A stretch of 64,000 nt of DNA, from positions 219,068-283,067 of the forward strand of contig NZ_JBHSSW010000028.1 in NCBI RefSeq assembly GCF_042659465.1. Direction: 5' to 3'. A program made the position numbers and the translations under genes. Every line of letters starts with the position of its first letter. Within the stretch, counting starts at the first letter, position 1. The stretch comes from Ponticaulis profundi. Lineage in GTDB: Bacteria > Pseudomonadota > Alphaproteobacteria > Caulobacterales > Hyphomonadaceae. Below are positions 42,820 to 50,649 of this stretch, in pieces. Under the pieces are notes generated by a model. The model saw nothing but the letters and a program-made list of their open reading frames with translations. It was not told the DNA's origin and did no database searches.

Positions 42820-45570
42820 TTAGTACTGGAAGTTTACCCCCAGCCAGATGACGCGTCCGCGTTCGACATTGCCTGCCAACAGGTCGCCCGATGGGAAGCG
42901 ACGGTTAAACTCCATGCCCTCTTCAGTGAGGTTCTGGACCTCGCCAAGGATCGTGAACCGATCCGTCAGCTGATAACGTGCCTGCACGTCCAGCACACCG
43001 CGAGGTTGGGCGTGCACGTCATAGATATCGCCAGCGTCCGCCAGAATGTTGGAGAGATACTCGTCGACATAGTTGTAAGCGACTTTTGCCCCGAACGGAC
43101 CTTTCTCATAGGAAAGCTGGGCGTTTACCAGAAGCTCTGGTTGGTTGAGCCAACCACCTGGGTCGCGCTCAACACCCGCATCGTTGACGTAGGTAAACTC
43201 TGACCCGATCCAGGTGAGGTTGCCGTCAAAGACAAACCCATCAAATGGAGCTGGCAGCGTATTGGCAAAGTCTTTGCGGAAGCCGAGCTCCAAACCATAA
43301 ATCGATGCACTGGAAGCGTTGATTGGCTGATTTACAGTCGCGGTATAAGACTGACCTTCGTATTCGAAATCCGGGATTTCTGTGGTGAGGACATAGATCA
43401 GGTCCTCAACGTCCTTGTGAAAGCCAGCAAGAGAGATCAGAGACCCGCCATTATCGAAATAGTATTCTGCAGAAATGTCGAGATTGTCAGATACCAGAGG
43501 TTTCAGGTCTGGATTGCCGCGGGAAATCGAAATTGTTCCTTCGCTATCATTCGGCACACCAAAACTCTCGGCGCGTTTCAGATATTCGTAGTTTGGTCGA
43601 CCAATCGTTCGCGTATAGGCCGCACGAAGCAGGAGGTTGTCTGATGCCTCAAACGTACCAATGAGGGACGGGAGCAGGAAGTCATACTCGTACGCTCGCT
43701 GTTCCGGTCGGTATTGAGCCGAGTCCGGATCGCTTGGCAGCCGCTGGTCGCGAACATAAAGATCAACATCGACTTCCGTCGTGTCATAGCGAAGACCTGC
43801 CTGCACCTTGAAACGGTCTGCCTTGTAAACGCCCTGAGCATAAAGGCCGTATATCGTCTCATCGATGGTGTAGTCCGAGCTGATCGAGTTGTCTGTCCGG
43901 TCGGTGGTCAGTGGCTTGCCCTGAGCGATCCAGTCGGCGCGAAGGCGGGCATCGTCGATCAGGTAGAAGTTTACGTCCGGGTCCGTCGTCGGGAACACGT
44001 TGTCTTCAATGTACTGGTCGAAGGTCACGACCGGACATTGCTGAATATCAGCCTCTGCGCAGCCCGCCGTGTTGTAGACTGACCCTTGAATATACTCACG
44101 GTCAAAACTGTGGTCGCGGTTCAGGTAAGTGGCGCCAGCTTTGAAGCCGAATCCACGATCGGACGCTTCATAGTTCATCTTCCAGGCACCATCGAGATAG
44201 GTCAGATCCTGCTGAATGTCCTGTGTTCGCTCACGGATATAGCTGATTGAAGCGATAGACGGATCGTTGGCGATATCAGGGTTGTTGAAGTCCAGAACGG
44301 GGCGGCCGCTGGACATGTCATATGAGAATGCGGTTGCGGCTGAACGAGGCGGGAGGAATTTCGACATGTTCTTGACGACATCGACTTTTGCCCGTGAGAA
44401 GGAGCCGGTCAGATCGATGGCGTGGTCTTCGTTGAAATTGTGCTCAAAACGGCCGGTGATCGCAGTGGTTGTTGTCTCTTCCGGTTGATAGCTGAAGCCG
44501 GTTTCGATGGCGCCAGCGAGCCATTCGCCGGTGGTTGCTGTCTGGTTTACCGGGCGGATGCTTTCTTCAGCAATGTCCAGATGCTCGTGGCGCGTCTCTT
44601 GTTCGTCCTGTTTGAACCATCCGGCGAAAACGGATGCTTTGGTGTCCACGGATGGACGCCATTCAAGCTTGGCAACGGCAGACACACGCTCCTGTTCGTT
44701 TTCGAAGAGGAAGATCTGGTTCCGGCGCGGGGCTGGAAGGCCGTTAGACTCACCGAAATTATCGACGCGGGAGTTGTCAGTCGGGTCATTCGTGTAGAAC
44801 AGATAGGTCTGGCTCTCGCCACCTGGGCGTTCGTCACGTGTGGTGGAATAGAATTTCTCGTAAGAACCTGAAACGACCAGACCAAACTGGTCCTGCGCAC
44901 CAAAGGTTGTTCCGAAAAGGCCGGAGGCCCGGATATTCTCCCCCTGATCGTCGACAACCTTGCCAGCTGTTGAGTTGTCACCCATCGAAAAACGGAAGTT
45001 GCCGAATGCCTCGTCATGGTCAAAGGCGCTTGCCGTGACCAGGTTCAGCTGACCAGACAGGCCATGCGGATTCATATCTGCTGTGAGGGTTTTGACAGCT
45101 TCCACACGGCCGATGATCGAAGGAGGAAACATGCTGAGATTTGCAGCGCGTTCGCTCTCGCTCGCTGTTGCGATCGGTGCGCCGTCAAATGTCGCGAGGT
45201 TGAAGCTTGGAGACAGGCCGCGGATAACGATGTTTTCAGCCGACGAGATCGACCGGTCTGTGGCCATGCCGGTTGATGAGACAGAAGTGACACCAGGAAT
45301 ACGCCGAGCAATATCAGCGACTGACAGATCAGGAAGCAGGCCGATGGTATCCTGGTTGATGCCGTCTGTAATACGATCAGAGTCGCGTTTGTCAGCAATT
45401 GCTGCTGAGTTCGCAGTACGAAATCCAGCGACCACGACTGTGTCCAGGGTTTTCTGATCATCCTGGTTTGGGGCGGTGACATTCGTTTCATCCGCATCCT
45501 GAGCAATTGCGGCCCCGGAACCGATGAGTATAGCGGCGAGCGACACACCCGCAAAAAGCCTCATGGACAT
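42820..45570 (-). CDS. TonB-dependent receptor, no STN domain (module II)
   Basis: This outer-membrane receptor has 916 residues. A signal peptide ends at AIAQ (about 24). The TonB box region is LDTVVVAGF, followed by the plug with DGINQDTIGLLPDLSVADIARRIPGV, the pattern of the TonB-Xanth-Caul receptor class (TIGR01782-type). The barrel ends VIWLGVNFQY. It is closely related to the gene upstream (shared TDRTD..SSDY, DPGGWLNQPELL, EYLSNIL, NRRFPSGDL), so the two arose by tandem duplication. It lacks the STN domain, so it transports but probably does not signal. The ligand is unknown; the GDPD neighbour hints at a phosphodiester-linked compound. Confidence 0.93.
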   Translation of the reverse strand: MSMRLFAGVSLAAILIGSGAAIAQDADETNVTAPNQDDQKTLDTVVVAGFRTANSAAIADKRDSDRITDGINQDTIGLLPDLSVADIARRIPGVTSVSSTGMATDRSISSAENIVIRGLSPSFNLATFDGAPIATASESERAANLSMFPPSIIGRVEAVKTLTADMNPHGLSGQLNLVTASAFDHDEAFGNFRFSMGDNSTAGKVVDDQGENIRASGLFGTTFGAQDQFGLVVSGSYEKFYSTTRDERPGGESQTYLFYTNDPTDNSRVDNFGESNGLPAPRRNQIFLFENEQERVSAVAKLEWRPSVDTKASVFAGWFKQDEQETRHEHLDIAEESIRPVNQTATTGEWLAGAIETGFSYQPEETTTTAITGRFEHNFNEDHAIDLTGSFSRAKVDVVKNMSKFLPPRSAATAFSYDMSSGRPVLDFNNPDIANDPSIASISYIRERTQDIQQDLTYLDGAWKMNYEASDRGFGFKAGATYLNRDHSFDREYIQGSVYNTAGCAEADIQQCPVVTFDQYIEDNVFPTTDPDVNFYLIDDARLRADWIAQGKPLTTDRTDNSISSDYTIDETIYGLYAQGVYKADRFKVQAGLRYDTTEVDVDLYVRDQRLPSDPDSAQYRPEQRAYEYDFLLPSLIGTFEASDNLLLRAAYTRTIGRPNYEYLKRAESFGVPNDSEGTISISRGNPDLKPLVSDNLDISAEYYFDNGGSLISLAGFHKDVEDLIYVLTTEIPDFEYEGQSYTATVNQPINASSASIYGLELGFRKDFANTLPAPFDGFVFDGNLTWIGSEFTYVNDAGVERDPGGWLNQPELLVNAQLSYEKGPFGAKVAYNYVDEYLSNILADAGDIYDVHAQPRGVLDVQARYQLTDRFTILGEVQNLTEEGMEFNRRFPSGDLLAGNVERGRVIWLGVNFQY

Positions 45571-45697
45571 AGTATCTCCTTAGATCTGAGCTGACGACGC
45601 CATTGGGCGGGCCATGTCCAGAACAACGGAGCCTATCGGGATCTCCAGACAGAGCATTTTGCGAAACTTTTAAGACATCTGGAACGCTTTGATTTAG

Positions 45698-48600
45698 CTA
45701 GAAAATTTTTATTCGCGCACCGATCCAGGCAACGCGACCGCGCTGTGCCCGTGTCGCGATCAGGTCACCGGTTGGAAATCTGCGATTGAAGCCAAGACCT
45801 TCGGCGGTCAGATTTTCAACCTCGCCAATCAGGGTCAAATTCTCTGTCACATTCAAGCGTATCTGAAGGTCGGTTACGCTGCGCGACAAGGCGTAGGTAT
45901 CGTACAGATCTCCGTCTTCGGACAGAATATTCGACAGGTATTCGCCGACATAATTGTAAGCAATATTCGCTCCAAAGCGTTCCGTCTCATAAGCTAGTTG
46001 CGCATTGGCGATCAGGTTAGGTTGATTGATCCAGCCGCCAGGGTCGCGGGTCGCTCCGTCTGTGTTCACATAAACGAAATCACTCTCAGTCCAGGTGACG
46101 TTTGACGTGAAAGAAAAATTGCTGAAGGGGGCCGGCAGCAGGTCTTCAAACTGAACATTTGCGGATAACTCCAGCCCATAGAGGTTCGCCTGATTGGCGT
46201 TTACAGGCTGAATAATCTCGGCCGTAAGTGTGTCCTCGTCGAGCGCATAATTCTCGATAATCGTCCGACGTGTGAAAATCAGATCCTGAACATCTTTGTA
46301 AAAAAACGCCGCAGATAACAGCCCCGCACGATCTCCAAAATAGTATTCGAAGGAAGCATCAAAATTATTCGAGATGAGTGGCTGAAGATCGGGATTGCCC
46401 CGCTTGATGGTTACATAGCCGGATTCTGGTGCGCCGATGGAATCACCCTGTGTCAGATCACGAATGTTCGGTCTGCCCAGTGTCTGAGAAAATCCGCCGC
46501 GAAGTATAATATTGTCCGTTAATTCGAAACGGGAAATGAGTGTCGGCAGCAGATTTTGGTAGCTCTGGTTTCGTGTGACGGGCTGATATTGTGCAGCGTC
46601 CGGTTCAGCTGGCAACCGGGAATCCCGCAAATAATAACCAACAGTGGATTGGGTGTTATCAAATCGCAAGCCGAACTCAATCCGCCACCTGTCATCGTCA
46701 TAGATAAGTCTGGAGAACGCGCCTGATACACGTTCATCGAGCCAATAGTCAGACGACAGCGAACTGTCGGTCCGGTCTGTTGTTCGTGGCATTCCCTGAT
46801 CCCGCCAAATGCCACGAACCGCAGAGTCATTGACCAGGAGAAAATCGACATTCGGATCGCTGGTACCAAACCGTTTATCTTCGACAAAGCGGAGGAATGT
46901 TGCCAGCGGGCAATCGCGGATATCACTTTTATCACAGGCGCTGACATCAAAGACATCGCCTTCAACATAGTTCAGATCAAAATCCTGTTCTCTGAAGGTC
47001 AGGGCACCGCCGAATTCAAGCGTCCAGTTGGAATTTGAACCGAGAGGTTTTTCGAAACTGCCCCGTAGATGAAACAGGTCCTGTTCGGTGGTTTCCTTGA
47101 TTTCCCGAACATAGGACGAGGCATAGGTTGAAGGGTCGTTTGCGCCTTCATCATCGAAGAAATCGAGTGTCGTGCCGCCGGGGCCGAGCGTATAGGCGAA
47201 GGAATCCAGCCTCACTATCCCATCAGGTGTCATGCCTCGGATGAATTTTGACATATTGCGCGCTTCTGTCACATTCGCAGATGAAATCGATCCCGAAATA
47301 GCCAGCGCACTTCGGTCGTCGAACTGGTGTTTGAGATGTCCCAGAAGCATTGCCGAAGTTGTCTGGGCAGGTTGGGAGACGAAGCCTGACTCGATCGAGC
47401 CGCTCGTCCAGATTCCACTCGTATCCGATTGTTCAATCGGGGGTATGTCTGCATCGACACTGACAAGGTGTTCGTGTCGGATTTCCTTCTCATGCTCGCG
47501 AAAGATGCCGCCGGTAAGAGACATGGATGTCTTTGCGCTTGGCTTATATTCCAGTTTCAGTAATGCGGATGCACGCTGCTGAGCGCTCTCAAACAGGAAT
47601 AGCTGGCTTCTTGCGGGCGAGGCAAAGCCGGTTGAAGCATGAAACTCATCAACGGGCTGATGATTGTCTGGTTCGGATGAGTAGAACAGATAGCTACCAT
47701 CCTCGGCCCCGGGGCGCCGGTCCGCGCTTGTCGAAAAGAACTGTTCATACGACGCGGCAAACGACACGCCAAGCGAGCCCTGCTCACCTATTCGGTTTGT
47801 CGCGAAAGTATCCAGGCGCAAGTTAGCACCTTGATCATCGAGCAAATTGCCCGCGGTCGAATTCTCTCCAACGGAAGCGCGTAGTACCCAGCTGGGTATG
47901 CTGTAATCAAAGGCCGACTGTGTTTGAAGATTCAGGCGGCCTGAAAGGCCGTGTGGATCATCTGCTGCGTTTAGTGTCTTGATGGCGTCGACGCGTCGAA
48001 TGGACGTCGGAGGGAAGAGGCTCAGATCTGCTGCCCGGTTGCCTGCACTCGCTGATGCAAACGGAAGGTCATCGATGGTCGCTTGAATATAGTTGGCGTC
48101 GATGCCCCTGATCAAAACGTTTTGATGGCCTTCAATCTGCCTTGTCGTATCGGTTCCGTTTTTAGGGATTGATGACAATCCGGGTATACGCCTTGCAATG
48201 TCTGAGGTTGTCAGGTCCGGAAGGAGGGTGATCGTATCCTGACTCACACCGTCGAGGATCTGAGTGGCCTCACGTTTCTGTCTGGCCGCTGCCTTATGGG
48301 AAGAACGATAGCCAGTAACAATGACCGGACTTGCGCGTAGCTCTTTGTCCCAAAGAGGCTCATCGGTGACGACGGGCGATGGCTTTCGAAGCGGGGGCGG
48401 AGGAGTGGGAGGAGATGCGCGGGTGATCGGCGCTTCAATAACCGCAAATCCCTCGCCGACTTTCGAGATCGAAAGACCATGCGGTTCCAGCAATTTTCTG
48501 AGTACGAATTCAATCGAGTCGTCAGCAGCAAAGGCCTTCGTTGATAATCCCGTGATCTGGTCGGATCTGGCGAGGATAGGAACATTAGCTTGTTCTGATA

Positions 48601-48817
48601 AGACGCGGAGGGCGGTCGTTAACGGGCCTGCTTCAATCACGAAATGGGTGCGGTTCTTATCGGTCTCGGCGAAAGCGCTACTTGCGAACGCCAGCGCGAA
48701 GGTGCTGACGATCACAAGTTGAATGGATTTGCGGCTCTTGGTCCGACCGAAAGCGAATTTGTGCTTTCTATTTCGATTTGTCCGACGACAGAACGATTTG
48801 ACCAGGCGTGTTTTCAA
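45698..48817 (-). CDS. TonB-dependent receptor with STN signalling domain (module II)
   Basis: The product is 1,039 residues. A long, very basic N-terminal tail (about 30 residues) precedes the hydrophobic part of a signal peptide ending ASSAFA near 51. The STN domain covers roughly 58-125 (FVIEAGPLTTALRVLSEQANV). A Pro-rich linker and a TonB box (SPVIVTGY) follow, then plug and barrel. It is a paralogue of the next receptor downstream. Its start overlaps the end of fecR by 50 bases; a later start has no good signal, so the unusual tail may be real or the true start may be non-ATG. It probably signals to the FecR of 48768-49793. Confidence 0.92.
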   Translation of the reverse strand: MKTRLVKSFCRRTNRNRKHKFAFGRTKSRKSIQLVIVSTFALAFASSAFAETDKNRTHFVIEAGPLTTALRVLSEQANVPILARSDQITGLSTKAFAADDSIEFVLRKLLEPHGLSISKVGEGFAVIEAPITRASPPTPPPPLRKPSPVVTDEPLWDKELRASPVIVTGYRSSHKAAARQKREATQILDGVSQDTITLLPDLTTSDIARRIPGLSSIPKNGTDTTRQIEGHQNVLIRGIDANYIQATIDDLPFASASAGNRAADLSLFPPTSIRRVDAIKTLNAADDPHGLSGRLNLQTQSAFDYSIPSWVLRASVGENSTAGNLLDDQGANLRLDTFATNRIGEQGSLGVSFAASYEQFFSTSADRRPGAEDGSYLFYSSEPDNHQPVDEFHASTGFASPARSQLFLFESAQQRASALLKLEYKPSAKTSMSLTGGIFREHEKEIRHEHLVSVDADIPPIEQSDTSGIWTSGSIESGFVSQPAQTTSAMLLGHLKHQFDDRSALAISGSISSANVTEARNMSKFIRGMTPDGIVRLDSFAYTLGPGGTTLDFFDDEGANDPSTYASSYVREIKETTEQDLFHLRGSFEKPLGSNSNWTLEFGGALTFREQDFDLNYVEGDVFDVSACDKSDIRDCPLATFLRFVEDKRFGTSDPNVDFLLVNDSAVRGIWRDQGMPRTTDRTDSSLSSDYWLDERVSGAFSRLIYDDDRWRIEFGLRFDNTQSTVGYYLRDSRLPAEPDAAQYQPVTRNQSYQNLLPTLISRFELTDNIILRGGFSQTLGRPNIRDLTQGDSIGAPESGYVTIKRGNPDLQPLISNNFDASFEYYFGDRAGLLSAAFFYKDVQDLIFTRRTIIENYALDEDTLTAEIIQPVNANQANLYGLELSANVQFEDLLPAPFSNFSFTSNVTWTESDFVYVNTDGATRDPGGWINQPNLIANAQLAYETERFGANIAYNYVGEYLSNILSEDGDLYDTYALSRSVTDLQIRLNVTENLTLIGEVENLTAEGLGFNRRFPTGDLIATRAQRGRVAWIGARIKIF

Positions 48818-49793
48818 TTTGCAGACCGTAAAGCAACGCTAATGTCTGCAAAGTGCTGTCGGTTTGTGACAGCTGAAATCGTCCTGTTACAAGAAACTGG
48901 TCAATCTCGGCATTTTCTACGGAGATCGTGCTGTCTGAGTAACGCTCCAGTTTTGCCATGACTTCATTCAAAGGCATATCCACTGCATCGACCCAACCGG
49001 TCCTCCAGTCTGCATATGTCGAAACGTCAAACTCAAATTTTTTCATGGAGCGATTGTTCAGAATATTCGCGCCCTGACCTGCGGTTAATTCGACAGTTTT
49101 TTGAGAAGACGTATCGCGAAATGACACGCGTCCTTCCAGGACGGTTACGCTGATGCCCTGGTCCCAGGTGTTCACATTAAACTGAGTGCCGAGAACGCGG
49201 ATCTGGGCGTCGCCGGCATCAAGAACAAACGGGCGGTCCTTATCCTTTGCGATGCTGAAGAAGGCTTCACCCGCTTCGAGTGTCGCGGTGCGTACGGACC
49301 CAGCATTATCGAATGAAATGCGTGCTTTGCGTTCCAGGGTGACCTTCGACCCGTCCTCCAGAAGAACACTGCTGGTCTGATCGCTCGGCGCTTGCGCGAT
49401 CTGCACGGCGTCCGAAGGTGGCAGCGGAGGTGAAACCACCGGAGCAATCGCCAGCGCGATAGCCGCCGCTGCCAGGACGCCGCCTATTGGCACGGCAAAG
49501 CGCCAGTTTCGCCAGAAGCTCGAGAGCAAGTTGTTTCGACTGGTCCCTTTATTTTCATATGAGCTTTCTTCGACTAACGCGGCAGCCAGTGCCGTTTCAG
49601 GTGCTCTCCAGACATCGATTGCTTCTCCGAACAGTTCGCGTCTTTTCGGATCTTGTGCCAGCCAGTCATCCAGCTCTTTATGTTCGGCAGCATTCAGTCC
49701 GCCTAGCATCTGGCGCGCGGCCCAATTTATTGCCGTATCGAAATCCTGTTCGTCGGCCATTGAACGGCTCATTTCATCGTTTGACTTACGCAT
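48768..49793 (-). CDS. FecR-type anti-sigma regulator (module II)
   Basis: The product is 341 residues. The cytoplasmic N-terminal part (INWAARQMLGGLNAAEHKELDDWLAQDPKRRELF) is DUF4880-like. A membrane helix lies near 95-120 (FAVPIGGVLAAAAIALAIAPVV). The periplasmic FecR domain shows VLLEDGSKVTLERKARISF, LEAGEAFFSIAKDKDRPF and VLGTQFNVNTW. The C-terminal DUF4974/STN-like part ends the protein. GGGAGG precedes ATG 49793, which overlaps the sigma stop by 8 bases. Regulation is probably through the co-encoded STN receptor. Confidence 0.93.
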   Translation of the reverse strand: MRKSNDEMSRSMADEQDFDTAINWAARQMLGGLNAAEHKELDDWLAQDPKRRELFGEAIDVWRAPETALAAALVEESSYENKGTSRNNLLSSFWRNWRFAVPIGGVLAAAAIALAIAPVVSPPLPPSDAVQIAQAPSDQTSSVLLEDGSKVTLERKARISFDNAGSVRTATLEAGEAFFSIAKDKDRPFVLDAGDAQIRVLGTQFNVNTWDQGISVTVLEGRVSFRDTSSQKTVELTAGQGANILNNRSMKKFEFDVSTYADWRTGWVDAVDMPLNEVMAKLERYSDSTISVENAEIDQFLVTGRFQLSQTDSTLQTLALLYGLQIENTPGQIVLSSDKSK

Positions 49794-50331
49794 TGCGGCC
49801 TCCCGTGAGGGAAGTGCTTTTGTCTTTTTGCCATTCTCGTCTGGCTTTCACCAATTCGGCAAGCGCGCGGGTGATATGTTTTTCAATGGCCTTTTGACTA
49901 ATGCCAAGACGCTCAGATATCTCGGCCTGGCTCTTTCCTTCGACGCGCGCCAGAACAAACACTTGGCGCCTGAGTTTGGGCATGCCCTGAATGACCTGTT
50001 GGACCGATTCCAACTCGCGCTTTGCATGGGTTATCTGATCGGGGCCGGGCGTATCAGCAACCAGTGTGTCAGAGAGGCCTACAAAGCCTTTTGCACCACG
50101 CCGATATCCATCAACAATCAGATTGGATGCAACCCGAAAGGCATAGGGTTCGTGTTCAGCTTCGGCCAGAGCGCCATCAGACATGCGTGCTATAATCCTT
50201 GCCAAAGTCTCTTGTACAATGTCGTCGCGATCTGCATTTGAGTCTGTCTTCTTTCCGACATAGCGCCTGAGGCGTTTAACGAAATCCGGATGGAACTGCG
50301 CCGTTGAGCGCGCCTCGAACGCAGGCGACAT
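49786..50331 (-). CDS. ECF RNA polymerase sigma factor (module II)
   Basis: This is a FecI-type sigma factor of 181 residues. Region 2 includes NADRDDIVQETLARIIARM and AFRVASNLIVDGYRR; region 4 includes LPKLRRQVFVLARVEGKSQAEISERLGISQKAIEKHITRAL-type sequence, seen as GMPKLRRQVFVLARVEG and RLGISQKAIEKHITRA. It is divergent from receptor 50650-53418 and overlaps its own fecR. It could therefore drive both minus-strand module II and, across the 318-base divergent region, module III. Confidence 0.92.
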   Translation of the reverse strand: MSPAFEARSTAQFHPDFVKRLRRYVGKKTDSNADRDDIVQETLARIIARMSDGALAEAEHEPYAFRVASNLIVDGYRRGAKGFVGLSDTLVADTPGPDQITHAKRELESVQQVIQGMPKLRRQVFVLARVEGKSQAEISERLGISQKAIEKHITRALAELVKARREWQKDKSTSLTGGRNA

Positions 50332-50649
50332 GACGGTTGAGATCCTTCAAATAGAACGCGTTTGAACTGATAACGCTGTAGGGCATCAAAACCCGACACC
50401 GCTTATGCCCCTGAGGCGTGTCACTATTGCGACATTTGCAATCATGGAACTTCATGGCGGGCATTAAATCGTGAGTTCCGTCAGGTGTTTTCAACGTTTT
50501 TGGAATGGCCGCATGTGCCGTGATCTGGTGTCAGCACTGCCTAGTGCAGTACTAAGCGCTTTGCCTGTGGAGGCCGAACGGTGCCATTGTAAAAAATGTG
50601 ACAATAACTTCTGCTATCGCGTCCAATATGTATGGGAGTTACGTCGTTC
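50332..50649. other. Divergent promoter region between modules II and III
   Basis: This 318-base region separates the sigma gene (minus) from an STN receptor (plus) and must hold both promoters. I could not assign -35/-10 elements with confidence. A short imperfect hairpin (GCACTG...CAGT) lies near 50536-50555. Confidence 0.4.
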
